The notes: a model not told the origin generated them from the sequence alone. A stretch of 64,000 bases of DNA from Sulfuritalea sp. (GCA_022842325.1 JALHPU010000014.1:1-64000), one strand, 5' to 3'. Positions 55,658 to 64,000 are shown, numbered from the stretch's first letter. Made by a program: numbers and translations.

Positions 55658-56641
55658 TCAGGTGTCGAGGGTTGACTCCACGAACAGCCGCTCGGGCGGG
55701 TAACGCTCGCCGATAAGACCCTGGTCGTGGGAATACTTGATCAATTGTTCGAGGTTGGCCTTGTTGGCGGCAAATCCTATGGGCCACGGGTCGGCAGGAA
55801 GTAGACTTCGTTCCTGCTCGTAGTAATGTCGTCCCCAGGCGAGCCGCGACCAGTTTGGATCCTCGTAGTAGCTGTCGCAAACCGCCATCGCGTGAGCATA
55901 GACATCCATCAGCGCTTTGGCCACCCAGGGTTCGCGGCGGACCAGATCCTCGCGAAAGGCCAACACGTGCATAATCGGGAAGTAGCCGTATTTATTGAAG
56001 TACCGTATCTCTTCCTGCCGGGTGTCGGCGAACAGCCGTCGCGCCTTGACTTGGCCCGACATCACCGAATGCGGCGGGTGCGGCATGAGAAACGCATCGA
56101 TCTCACGGTTCGCCAGCATCAGGCCAAGATCGACGCCCTTCGGTAGCCGGTCGATCCTGACACCGGGCTTGGGTTGGAACGGAACCTTTTCCTCGGTCGT
56201 GACCAGCCAGTGGATGTCTTCCCAGGGCACGCCATATTCAAACTTGAGGTCGCCCTTTGCCAGCAGCGACAGCGTCGTCTGGAACGACGACAGCGCCACC
56301 TTCTTGCTGACAAGGTCTTTTGGTTCCCACAGGTCGGAGAGGGGATGGACGAACATCTGGCTGGTCGAGAACAGGCGACGCGGAAACACCGGCACCGCCG
56401 TCAGATCCAGCCCTCGATTGCGCGCCATCAGGTAGGTGGACATCGAGAACTCGGCAACGTCGAAAGCGCGGTCGTGAATCATCCTCTCGTGGCGACCCGC
56501 TCCGTCGCGCAACGATGCCGCCTGGCCGACCTGAAGCACCTTCAGATCAAGGCCAGCCCGCGACCTCGCAGTGCCGTCGAAAAACGGCACGTGCCGGTCA
56601 TAGCGCTCGAGCGCAATAGTCAAAGTAAGCGCGCGCGTCAT
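55658..56641 (-). CDS. 4,5-dihydroxyphthalate decarboxylase-like protein (NMT1-type fold)
   Basis: A 327-residue protein without a signal peptide. It matches the family named after Pht5/4,5-dihydroxyphthalate decarboxylase, which structurally resembles periplasmic-binding folds: the start LTIALERYDRHVPFFDGT, then DVAEFSMSTYLMARNRGLDL, VFPRRLFSTSQMFVH and DAFLMPHPPHSV, with the C-terminal ALMDVYAHAMAVCDSYYED. Some members are real decarboxylases, others are unassigned. The protein begins 5' of the OCD genes and follows the IS-cut receptor gene by 20 bases, so it probably belonged to the same operon. Whether it decarboxylates a phthalate-derived diol is unverified. Confidence 0.75.
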   Translation of the reverse strand: MTRALTLTIALERYDRHVPFFDGTARSRAGLDLKVLQVGQAASLRDGAGRHERMIHDRAFDVAEFSMSTYLMARNRGLDLTAVPVFPRRLFSTSQMFVHPLSDLWEPKDLVSKKVALSSFQTTLSLLAKGDLKFEYGVPWEDIHWLVTTEEKVPFQPKPGVRIDRLPKGVDLGLMLANREIDAFLMPHPPHSVMSGQVKARRLFADTRQEEIRYFNKYGYFPIMHVLAFREDLVRREPWVAKALMDVYAHAMAVCDSYYEDPNWSRLAWGRHYYEQERSLLPADPWPIGFAANKANLEQLIKYSHDQGLIGERYPPERLFVESTLDT

Positions 56642-56661
56642 TTTTTATGGCCTCCGAAGCA

Positions 56662-57346
56662 TCACTGTTTCGCTCTTTTTGTGACTGTCTCTTCAAACAT
56701 TTTTATCCACTTATCGTTCATGTCCAGGAAAACCCCTGGGTCGATAAATTTGAGCGGCAGTTTCTTTAGCGGTGCATCGATGCTATTGCTCGCCGGAACA
56801 TAGTATTGCCTGGATAAAATTCGCTGGGCTTCGCTAAGCATGAAATCGTAAAACAGCATTGCGGCGTGCGGGTGCGGCGCTTTTCTAAGCAAACCTATGG
56901 TTCTGAACTGGGCAATGACCGGAGCAATGACAAACCAATCGATCGGCGCTCCCTTTTCTTTCAACTGCACGGGCTTGTTGCTGTATAGCGTCAAACCCAG
57001 CGGTACTTCTCCTGAGGCCACCAGATTGGTTAGCAGCGCATGGCCCTTGCGCACCGATATGCCGTTGGCGTCAACGATGTCCTTAAAAAGTTTTGTTCCT
57101 TTGGCTTGCCCCAATTCTTGCATTACGGCAGCAAACCAATGCTGGTCCCCGGCTTCGATGCCCAAGCGGCCTTTCCACTTGGGGTCGAGCAAGTCCTGAT
57201 ACGCGACGGGAAGCTCTTCCTTCTTGATTTTGTCCGTGTTGTAGCCCTGGACGAAGATATCGATGAAGGTCCCCACCCATTCGTTGTGCGCCGGAATGGC
57301 CTGAGGCATCAAGTCGCCGTAGTAAGGCGATTTAGCCTGCTGCAAC
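56662..57346 (-). pseudogene. FbpA-type substrate-binding protein (paralog 6), C-terminal part, cut by an IS
   Basis: The C-terminal two-thirds of a receptor gene separated from its N-terminus by an IS4-family element. It begins within LLQQAKSPYYGDLMPQAIPA and runs through VGTFIDIFVQGYNTDKIKKE, LLDPKWKGRLGIEAGDQHWF, ISVRKGHALLTNLVASGEVP and the terminal KLPLKFIDPGVFLDMNDKW. Removing the IS and one 9-bp target copy rejoins the reading frame exactly (REKLLQ then QAKSPYY), so the disruption is a single recent event. Closest by eye to paralog 4. Confidence 0.92.
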
Positions 57347-58665
57347 CAGTAGTGTCCCAACGTTAATCGAACAAGATCAACTGGTTGGGATATTCCAGTA
57401 GATCTGATGAAGGTGGAATACGAGCAAGTAGCTGATCCAATGGAGTTCTCTCAAACATGGTGAGACTCAGGATTTGTAGGATTTCGTAGAGCGAGGCAGA
57501 GAGTTTGAGTCGCTTCTTCAAGATAGCGACGAGCACATAAACGGAGACGGCAATCCAGATCTGGGACTTGACCGCATTCTCCGAAGTACCGAAGAAGGAC
57601 TTGATACGCAGATGCTGTTTGATCCACTTGAAGAACAACTCGACCTGCCACCGGCAGCGATACAGTTCGGCGATGGTTCGCGCCGGCAGTTCGGTGTTGT
57701 TCGTCAGGAAAACCAGCGTCTTGCCTACGTCGTCCTTGATGCGAATTCGGCGCAGCGGCGTTGGGTAGTCCTGGGTCGAGTAGAAGCCGGTCAGTGTGCC
57801 AATCTGATCGCAGATGATGCCGGCCGCTCGATCCGATTCCAGGGAGTACCGGCGCTGGAAGCGCAGGTTCGACTTGGCGCGAATGACGTAGAAGCTCCCG
57901 GCCTGATGCAAGCGATGCAGCTGCTCGAAGTCGATGTAGCCGCGGTCCATGATGTAGAACGCGCCGGCTTCCGGCACCAGCATGTCGAAGACATTGACCT
58001 CGTGCCACTTGCCGTCGCTGATGTGAATGAAGCTGGGAATGTTGCCACGCAGGTCGAGCAAGGTATGCATCTTCACCGCGGCCTTGGTGGAACGGAACGG
58101 CGCCCACGGAAATACGGACAAGCACAGGTCGATGGTCGTCGCATCCAGGGCATACACGGTATTGGACAGATCGACAGCAAAGGGCTCTTCGGCGTAAAGC
58201 TTGCGCGCAATGTTGATCAGGCTTTGCGCGAAGTCGGCATGGATGCGCCAGTCGCGAACCGAGTTGGCGTTGGCCAGCGTGTTCCTCGCGACCGTGCTGC
58301 GAAAGCCCATGTGGTACAACTTGGCCACCTGACTGCGCAGACAGGCTTCGATGTCGCGCAGACTCTCCCGATAGGTCAGCTGCGCGAAGGCCATGCACAG
58401 ATACTGGTCGAGACAGGTGAAGTGCTTGACCTTGTGTTCCCCGTCGTAGCGAGCGACACAACGGCGAAAAGTGGTCAGCGGCAGATGCGCCATGACCTGC
58501 GCAAAAACGAGTTTGCCCGTGTTCATTGGCGACGCCCACAGTCCGGTTGGAAGAACCCGGAATGCTACGAGCGACGTTCAAATCGAGACCAGCTCCGAAC
58601 ACGGAATATCCTCAATTCTTCAACTTGTTATACGACCCCAGCGTGAGAACGTTGGGACACTACTG
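57347..58665 (-). mobile_element. IS4-family insertion sequence (1,319 bp) with 9-bp target duplication
   Basis: Both ends carry the same perfect 18-bp terminal inverted repeat, CAGTAGTGTCCCAACGTT, outermost on each side. The 9-base sequence TGCTGCAAC flanks it directly at 57338-57346 and 58666-58674, a clean target-site duplication. Inside is one intact transposase gene of 387 residues. The element splits a substrate-binding-protein gene (paralog 6) and is oriented in the same direction as that gene. The exact TIRs, exact TSD and intact transposase indicate recent insertion. Confidence 0.95.
57363..58526 (-). CDS. IS4-family transposase (DUF4372 N-terminus)
   Basis: A 387-residue DDE transposase. 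The N-terminal DUF4372-like domain (FAQVMAHLPLTTFRRCVARY, then LTYRESLRDIEACLRS) precedes the catalytic core with YALDATTIDLCLSVF (first Asp), FYIMDRGYIDFEQL (second Asp) and the Y-(2)-R-(3)-E-(6)-K signature as YRCRWQVELFFKWIK. The frame is uninterrupted and the element has matched ends, so it is probably active. It is transcribed in the same direction as the disrupted receptor gene. Confidence 0.93.
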   Translation of the reverse strand: MNTGKLVFAQVMAHLPLTTFRRCVARYDGEHKVKHFTCLDQYLCMAFAQLTYRESLRDIEACLRSQVAKLYHMGFRSTVARNTLANANSVRDWRIHADFAQSLINIARKLYAEEPFAVDLSNTVYALDATTIDLCLSVFPWAPFRSTKAAVKMHTLLDLRGNIPSFIHISDGKWHEVNVFDMLVPEAGAFYIMDRGYIDFEQLHRLHQAGSFYVIRAKSNLRFQRRYSLESDRAAGIICDQIGTLTGFYSTQDYPTPLRRIRIKDDVGKTLVFLTNNTELPARTIAELYRCRWQVELFFKWIKQHLRIKSFFGTSENAVKSQIWIAVSVYVLVAILKKRLKLSASLYEILQILSLTMFERTPLDQLLARIPPSSDLLEYPNQLILFD

Positions 58666-59063
58666 TGCTGCAACAATTTTTCACGATGAAGCGCTTCCAT
58701 TTCCGGCGCATTGTTTTCCACGATATCCGCTTCGAAGCGCCCTGCGCGTGTTTCAGATACGACTCTCTGCAAAACACTTTCCGAACTCGATCGCCAGTTT
58801 TTTACTTTAATCCCGTATTTTTTGGTGAAGGCGTCAACGATCAACACCATGTCACCCGCTGTCATGGATCCATATAAGGTCAACTCCCCCTCTTTCCTGG
58901 CGCCTTCTATCAGATCTTGAAGACGATTATCTCCCTGGAAAAGAGCAATCTCGGCTACCGTCAACTCTGCCTTCTTCGATTGTGCCAATGCGGGGATAGC
59001 CGTTAGGACATTTAGACCAAGCAGCAACAAAGTCACATAGACTTTTACGAATAAACTATTCAT
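58666..59063 (-). pseudogene. FbpA-type substrate-binding protein (paralog 6), N-terminal part
   Basis: The first part of the IS-cut receptor. The start ATG at 59063 has GGAG upstream. The signal peptide (FVKVYVTLLLLGLNVLTAIP) leads into FQGDNRLQDLIEGARKEGEL, then FTKKYGIKVKNWRSSSESVL and ENNAPEMEALHREKLLQ, which end at the IS. The rest of the gene is at 56662-57346. The truncated piece retains a signal peptide but no ligand-binding second lobe. Confidence 0.92.
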
Positions 59064-59517
59064 GCGTCTTCTCCATAAAATCGATTGAGTCCCCGACATT
59101 GCTGCGCCGGCCACCTCCGCGCTGGCGGATTTCGATTCCCACTGCCAGGCAAGCATCTTCGCCGCCTTGGTCGAGAGCGAATTGCATGTCCCCGACGAGG
59201 ACTCATTGATCCGCGGCGATATCGGGATGCGAGGATTCGCCAAGGGTCGGACGCCCTGTCGCTTGCGGGTGCAGGCATACCGCCGACGGTCCCGGCATGG
59301 ACCGCGGCGCAGCCGCCGTCCCGCCAGCGCCGACTTTCGGTGCGCGAGGGGCAGAAGGGCGAGGTCAGCACTTATTACCTGACCCAGCGGGTGCGGCTGT
59401 GGGTTGGCGCGGTATCTCGTGGCGCCGGCGTTCGGGGATGCCAAGGATTTCGTCCACAGAAAACAAGCCCCCCATCCTTTGAGCTTCAGTGTGTAATGGA
59501 ATCTGACAAAGTGGGAA
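59064..59517. other. Intergenic region with possible small gene fragment
   Basis: About 450 bases with no confident gene. A plus-strand frame (about 59089-59382) reads coding-like in its first half, for example HCQASIFAALVESELHV and DEDSLIRGDIGMRGFAKG, then turns Arg-rich and shadow-like. It has no start codon before 59167 and a poor ribosome site. It may be a fragment of a gene lost by rearrangement; I cannot name the family. Confidence 0.35.
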
Positions 59518-60318
59518 CTAGGCCGGTCGCGAGAGCCGGACCGCGAGCGTATAGCTCGCGAGCAACACCGCGACCAAGGCAAAACCGAGCAACAGGCCGG
59601 CGCTCTCGACCATTGCCGCGACCCCCGGAACAAAATACTTGGCGAGTCCAACGCTGGCGATGGCGAGACTTACGAATGCGATGACCAATCCCATGATTCG
59701 AGAGACAACCAGCGCGCGCAGATCGTTTCCTCTCAGCAGGCGAGCGATCCACAGACCGTTCGCGCCGTCGGTCACCATCATGCCGAACATGAAGATCACG
59801 CCTAGTGCAACGGAAAAACCCCATCCGCCGAGCGCCGAAGCTGTCAGCGAAAACAGAGCGGCCTGGCTCAGGGTGTCCAGGGAAAGCGCGAAGGCCGCCC
59901 CGACAAAGGCGATGACCACGGGATGCCGGGCTTCCGAGAATTTTCTCAGAAATCGCCCCTTAAGGCCGACCGGGCGAACCACCTTGTCATGGGGTGCGCG
60001 CAGCACCGCCCACAGGTTGGCGATTCCCAGCGCGAGCAGGAACAGGATGGAGATCCACGCGCCGACAGCTTCGAGCCATGACGGCGCCGACCACTCGGTC
60101 GCTGCCAGTGCGACGATCGCGGCGACCGACGTGACCACCAGTCCGTGACCAAGTGAAAACAGGAATCCGGACCATCGCGACAGACGCGGCCTGCGCAGCC
60201 CGTTGAAACGGGTCAGACCGTCGATGGTGGCCAGATGATCCGGGTCCATGCCGTGCTTGAGCCCAAGCAGGAAAACCACCACTATCAAGCCCAGCCAGTC
60301 GTGCGGCATCGTCTGCAT
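59518..60318 (-). CDS. Nickel/cobalt transporter, NiCoT family (HoxN/NixA-like)
   Basis: A 266-residue inner-membrane protein with about seven to eight hydrophobic segments. The first helix region carries LKHGMDPDHLATIDGLTR, the NiCoT signature H-(4)-D-H (about 22-28) that binds the metal. FLFSLGHGLVVTSVAAIV is the second conserved motif, and ALGVIFMFGMMVTDGANG the later one. NiCoTs are secondary importers of Ni2+ or Co2+. It lies between the IS-disrupted receptor and another receptor of the same family, in a region with His-rich EutA-like proteins and metal cupins. Cobalt supply for a B12-type or metal-dependent enzyme is an attractive but unproven link. Confidence 0.85.
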   Translation of the reverse strand: MQTMPHDWLGLIVVVFLLGLKHGMDPDHLATIDGLTRFNGLRRPRLSRWSGFLFSLGHGLVVTSVAAIVALAATEWSAPSWLEAVGAWISILFLLALGIANLWAVLRAPHDKVVRPVGLKGRFLRKFSEARHPVVIAFVGAAFALSLDTLSQAALFSLTASALGGWGFSVALGVIFMFGMMVTDGANGLWIARLLRGNDLRALVVSRIMGLVIAFVSLAIASVGLAKYFVPGVAAMVESAGLLLGFALVAVLLASYTLAVRLSRPA

Positions 60319-60398
60319 TTTTTTGAACCTTCCACGAATAGTCGCGCTGCCCGGTCACGTTCAAGTCACGTTCACGGTTTAGTTGGCGCCAGGGCCAC

Positions 60399-61463
60399 TT
60401 ATTTCCTGAGAAACAAATCGTTCCAGGTCTTTTCCCACTTCTCCGCTTCGTCGAGCACCGTCGCCATATCAACCATCGTGTAAGGGAATTTGTTCAGATT
60501 GGTCTTCACTTTGAGGCTCGCCGGGACACGCCCCATGGAGCTGAACAGCTCCTGGCCCTCTGGCGACAGTACGAAGTCAGCGAACAGCAGCGCCGCATGG
60601 GGATGCGGTGCATTGCGGGCGATACCAATACCCTGCGGGCGCCCCACCACCGGATCGACAGGCACCCAGTCAACCGGCCCCCCTCTGCGTTTCATCGACT
60701 CGGCATAGGCGTTGTACACCGTCAGCCCGACCGGAACTTCGCCGGCCGCGATGAGCTCGGATAACAACGTGTGGCCCTTGCGTACGTCCGGTTTCATCTC
60801 CGCGAGCTTGCGGAAAAAGCCCAGGCCTCTTTCCGGCCCCCACTGCTTTACGATCGTGGCGAGCCATTCATGGTCGGTCGCTTCGATGCCGATTTTTCCC
60901 TTCCACTTCGGGTCCAGGAATCCCTCGTAGGTCTTGGGCAGTTCCTCGCGGCGGACCAGGTTCGTGTTGTAGGCAACGACAAAAAAATTCAGCCTGTCGG
61001 AAATCCACTTCCGGTGGGACGGAACGGCGACCGGCGGCAAGTCCTCAATGTAGGGGCTATAAAACTCTGAAAACAGATTCTCCCGGGTCAGCATTTCCAT
61101 TTCCGGCCCATTGGTTTCGATCACATCGACGGCAAAGCGCTTGGCACGTCCCTCGGCGACCGCGCGCTGCACGACTTTCTCGCTCACAGCGCGCCAGAGT
61201 TCAACCTTGACGCCGTATTTCTTCTCGAAGGCTTGGGTCAGGGGAATCGACTCCGTTGTTGCCAACGAGGTGTAGAGCACCACCTTCCCTTCCAGACGCG
61301 CCTTTTCGATGAGCCGCGCGTCCCGATCTGCCCCGCGATACATGTGGATCGACTCGTTCGGTCCTGGCACGACTTGCGCTCCCGCGTCGGCCAGCCATGC
61401 CCATGCCGCCACCAGCGCAACAAGTTGCAGCAACACCATTTTGCGGTAACGGAACCAGCTCAT
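60399..61463 (-). CDS. FbpA-type ABC substrate-binding protein (paralog 7)
   Basis: A 354-residue paralog. Signal peptide: MVLLQLVALVAAWAWLADAG, ending near GAQ. Shared blocks are YRGADRDARLIEKARLEGKV, FEKKYGVKVELWRAVSEKVV, ETNGPEMEMLTRENLFSEFY, LPKTYEGFLDPKWKGKIGIE and VRKGHTLLSELIAAGEVPVG. GGAG precedes the ATG at 61463; the open frame to 61523 is not needed. It is nearest by eye to paralog 3 (29367), especially in SPEGQELFSSMGRVPAS-type C-terminal sequence. It precedes the NiCoT gene by about 80 bases on the same strand, so metal transport and this receptor may be coexpressed. Confidence 0.88.
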   Translation of the reverse strand: MSWFRYRKMVLLQLVALVAAWAWLADAGAQVVPGPNESIHMYRGADRDARLIEKARLEGKVVLYTSLATTESIPLTQAFEKKYGVKVELWRAVSEKVVQRAVAEGRAKRFAVDVIETNGPEMEMLTRENLFSEFYSPYIEDLPPVAVPSHRKWISDRLNFFVVAYNTNLVRREELPKTYEGFLDPKWKGKIGIEATDHEWLATIVKQWGPERGLGFFRKLAEMKPDVRKGHTLLSELIAAGEVPVGLTVYNAYAESMKRRGGPVDWVPVDPVVGRPQGIGIARNAPHPHAALLFADFVLSPEGQELFSSMGRVPASLKVKTNLNKFPYTMVDMATVLDEAEKWEKTWNDLFLRK

Positions 61464-61804
61464 TTCGCGACTCCTCTCATCGGAAAGAATTTTTTTATAA
61501 CTCTGCCGTTTTGCCCCGGACATTCGCGCCTCCTCCGCCGGGAAACGGGTTCACCCCAGCATCGAAGCATGGTGCATTGTAGAAGGAAATTTTCTCAATG
61601 GCAAATAAATGGAACTAAGTTCCGTATAGAAGAACTATCAATTGATAGACTCAATGCCGTCTCCACCTCTTGCACGACCTTCGTCCGACACGCAGCCACC
61701 GATGGGTCGCAAACAACCAAGGGAGACTCCGATCGGCGCTACCTGGCGGATTCATGTCGCGCGCGACCACCGCTTCAACACGCAAGCACAATGGCAACAC
61801 TTTT
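61464..61804. other. Intergenic region, no gene seen
   Basis: About 340 bases between the receptor start and the end of the iminopeptidase gene, with an AT-rich stretch near 61580-61660 that could hold the receptor promoter. No family resemblance in any frame. Confidence 0.4.
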
Positions 61805-62779
61805 TCAGGCACCGCCAAAGGCATCGGTCGCGGCGATGATGCGCCGCAGGATGCCCGCTTCGCTCGATGCGTGACCGGCATCGGGCACGATCTGGAGTTC
61901 AGCCCGGGGCCACGCCCGCCGAAGATCCCACGCGGACCGGGCGGGGGTCACGCAGTCGTAACGGCCCTGCACGATAACGCCCGGAATATGCCGCAATCGG
62001 AGCGCGCGCGCGAGGATCTGACCTTCTTCGAGAAACGCGCCATTGACGAAATAGTGCGTTTCGATACGGGCGAGCGCGACGAGATCAATGTCCCCGGCGT
62101 GATTCCGACTTATCCCTTTCGTTGGCAACAAGGTCATGATCTCATCCTCCCATGCGCACCACGCACGTGCCGCCGCCAACTCGACCGCCGGATCGTCGCT
62201 CGCAAGTCGGGCGTGATAGGCGGCGATCAGATTGCCGCGTTCACTTTCGGGAATCGGCGCGAGAAAACGCTCCCACGCCTCGGGAAACAGGGATGAGGCC
62301 CCCTCCTGGTAGAGCCAACGCAATTCCGAGCGCCGCGCCATGAATACTCCGCGCAGAACCAGGGCGGCAACCCGCCGCGGATAGGCCTCCGCGTAGATCA
62401 GCGCCAGGGTGGCGCCCCACGACCCGCCTAGAACCAGCCACTGATCGATTGCCAGCGTCTGGCGCAAAGCTTCCATGTCGGCGACCAGATGCGCCGTCGT
62501 GTTGGCCTCGATGCACGCTCGCGGGCGCGAGCGGCCGCAACCACGCTGATCAAACAGAACGATCCGGTAGCGAGCCGGATCAAACAGCCTCCGATTATCC
62601 CGACTGCATCCACCGCCGGGGCCACCGTGCAGGAACAGAGCCGGCTTGCCGAGCGGATTGCCGCACATTTCCCAGTAGATGCGGTGACCGCCATCGACCT
62701 CGATGAAGCCGCCGTCGTACGCCTCGACCGGCGGATAAAGGCCAGGCGGCCGCACGCAGGCCTGCGGATCCCCTCTCAT
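61805..62779 (-). CDS. pip: Proline iminopeptidase (S33 alpha/beta hydrolase)
   Basis: A 324-residue S33-family prolyl aminopeptidase. The oxyanion region HGGPGGGCSRDNRRLFDP and FDQRGCGRSRP are family hallmarks. The nucleophile is Ser in LGGSWGATLALIYA (about residue 120), with GRYDCVTP (Asp about 275) and PDAGHASSE (His about 303) completing the triad. The ATG at 62779 overlaps the stop of the upstream EutA-like gene as ATGA, so it is translationally coupled to it. Pip normally releases N-terminal proline from peptides; here the coupling to a EutA-like ATPase suggests it may act on an amide or ester in the same pathway. That is inference. Confidence 0.9.
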   Translation of the reverse strand: MRGDPQACVRPPGLYPPVEAYDGGFIEVDGGHRIYWEMCGNPLGKPALFLHGGPGGGCSRDNRRLFDPARYRIVLFDQRGCGRSRPRACIEANTTAHLVADMEALRQTLAIDQWLVLGGSWGATLALIYAEAYPRRVAALVLRGVFMARRSELRWLYQEGASSLFPEAWERFLAPIPESERGNLIAAYHARLASDDPAVELAAARAWCAWEDEIMTLLPTKGISRNHAGDIDLVALARIETHYFVNGAFLEEGQILARALRLRHIPGVIVQGRYDCVTPARSAWDLRRAWPRAELQIVPDAGHASSEAGILRRIIAATDAFGGA

Positions 62780-64000
62780 GCCGATTTCCAGGTTTCTGAG
62801 GCCGTGTCCCCGCCCGGCGCCCCGGCGCCACCCGCAGCCAATTCCGAGCGACCGACCGCGACCGACGGAAACACCAGGGACTTGATGACAACCGGAACGG
62901 CGCCGGAGGTCTCGAGCAGCGCGCCGACGTCGATGAAGTCGAACTCGTGGAGAGTGATGCCGTCGATCGAAATGATCGGATTGGGCAGGCGCGACTCGAC
63001 GTGACAGTGGATGCCAAGCAGTCCGCCGATGTCGCCGTCGCCAACCAGGATCAGCGGCTGCCCGCGATCAAGGAACTCTGAAAGCCCGCTGACGACGCCA
63101 CGGCAGAACGCATCGAGGCGCATGAAGGTCGCCGAACCCTGCCAGCGGTAGCACAATGCGACCGCGCACCCAACGTGGTCCGGATCAAGATGCCGCGACC
63201 CGCTGCGCACCGCCTCGGCAATCCGTTCGGCATCGAGTATTTCGTCCGCGAGCGGCAATCGCGGGGCGATCACCGGCACGTTCTTCAGCGGCAGGACGTT
63301 CTGCGGCGTGACGAAGATCGTGCCCCCACTAACCTGCACCGTGTACTGCGAGGCGCCGACCACGGTGGCGCGGATACCCTCGTCGGGCTCCTCGATACGC
63401 GGCCCCCACGCCCTGATCCGTTCGATGACGGCATGGGCAAGCTGCAAACCAAGATCACCGAAAGAATCTCGTCGGCGTCCGTAGATGTACTCCGAAACGC
63501 CGCCGGAGAAGGTAATCACCTCCGGTTTGCGCTCGTTGCGCAATGGATCGAGGCGCAGCAGGGCGGCGGTCTCAACGCCGGGCGACGAGCTGTGGATGAT
63601 CTCGAACAGACGGTCGGCCATCCGCGCCACCATCCGGTTCAATGCCTCGCCATCAGGCTTCGCGCCGACCTCCAGCACCAGGCCTGTTTCCTTGGCAAAC
63701 CGCCGGCCGGCTTCCTCGACGCGGCGCACACGCCCCCCGGCATCGAACGACACGATGCGTGCGCCGATATCGACCGCAGTCAGGTCGACCACTTCCCCGG
63801 CCTCGCAGACGGCAATCTTGGAGGTGCCGCCACCGATATCAACGTTCATCACCCGCGCCGACTCGCGGATTGATCGCGCGGCGGCGCCCGAGCCGAAGGC
63901 CGCCAGTTTCGTCTCGAGGGCGTCGCCGGCGCTGACCGCAATGAACTTGCCGGCCTGGGCGGCGAACAGTTCGCCGATCGCGCGCGCATTGCTGCGGCGG
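62776..64000 (-). CDS. EutA-like ATPase, copy 4, runs off the window
   Basis: At least 408 residues of a EutA-family protein, open to the last base, so the N-terminus (with the phosphate-1 motif and any His tail) is outside. Visible: the phosphate-2 motif MNVDIGGGTSKIAVCEAGEV, the adenosine motif FSGGVSEYIYGRRRDS and the C-terminal IISIDGITLHEFDFIDVGAL. The start after MMN would be internal. It ends in an ATGA overlap with pip. This is the fourth EutA-like gene within 22 kb. It is not paired with a visible bicupin inside the window; one could lie beyond 64000. Confidence 0.85.
   Translation of the reverse strand, partial: RRSNARAIGELFAAQAGKFIAVSAGDALETKLAAFGSGAAARSIRESARVMNVDIGGGTSKIAVCEAGEVVDLTAVDIGARIVSFDAGGRVRRVEEAGRRFAKETGLVLEVGAKPDGEALNRMVARMADRLFEIIHSSSPGVETAALLRLDPLRNERKPEVITFSGGVSEYIYGRRRDSFGDLGLQLAHAVIERIRAWGPRIEEPDEGIRATVVGASQYTVQVSGGTIFVTPQNVLPLKNVPVIAPRLPLADEILDAERIAEAVRSGSRHLDPDHVGCAVALCYRWQGSATFMRLDAFCRGVVSGLSEFLDRGQPLILVGDGDIGGLLGIHCHVESRLPNPIISIDGITLHEFDFIDVGALLETSGAVPVVIKSLVFPSVAVGRSELAAGGAGAPGGDTASETWKSA

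Overview
The window is high-GC DNA from a motile, aerobic betaproteobacterium. The Rhodocyclales/Burkholderiales assignment is an inference from flhDC, the box genes for benzoyl-CoA epoxidation, a betaproteobacterial-type porin and the sdh-gltA-suc gene order. It looks like a catabolic and transport-rich accessory region rather than a conserved core locus. No tRNA, rRNA or CRISPR array was seen.

Layout. 0.1-1.7 kb: flhDC diverging from a small XRE regulator. 1.8-7.7 kb: a TCA block in canonical order (sdhA-sdhB-sdhE-gltA-sucA, minus strand). Here sdhA and sucA are intact, sdhB and gltA are clearly broken, and sdhCD and sucB/lpd are absent. 8.3-11.9 kb: a transposase remnant and a TAXI-type TRAP transporter. 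12.5-16.7 kb: boxB, boxC and an IclR regulator. 17-23.5 kb: idi, then a minus-strand cluster (amidohydrolase, UbiD-type decarboxylase, NMT1-like binding protein, quinone-oxidoreductase-like MDR) under a divergent LysR gene. 23.6-40.1 kb: a very long minus-strand array of ABC permease, ATPase, ThDP enzyme, HIBADH-like dehydrogenase, cupins, porin, three iron-type binding proteins, an MFS carrier, a stand-alone primase-like (AEP) protein and a DMT carrier. 40.9-50.7 kb: three EutA-like ATPases and two bicupins, in cassettes with a binding protein and an IclR regulator. 50.8-59.1 kb: a binding protein, three ornithine-cyclodeaminase-family dehydrogenases, a dihydroxyphthalate-decarboxylase-like protein, and a binding-protein gene cut by an IS4-family element with a 9-bp target duplication. 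59.5-64 kb: a NiCoT metal transporter, another binding protein, a proline iminopeptidase and a fourth EutA-like gene running off the window.

How it may work together. Seven paralogous periplasmic binding proteins share one visible permease/ATPase pair. They alternate with cupins and EutA-like reactivases, which suggests a modular uptake-and-transformation system for an unidentified small acid, probably aromatic-derived. The EutA-like genes have no ethanolamine ammonia-lyase (EutBC) nearby. They sit with bicupins whose second domain keeps a full metal site, and three of them (the fourth starts outside the window) carry His-bearing or His-rich termini. A Ni/Co transporter lies in the same region. 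The EutA/bicupin/binding-protein module and the primase-like gene fused by overlapping stop/start codons into a transporter operon are the two best candidates for undescribed biology.
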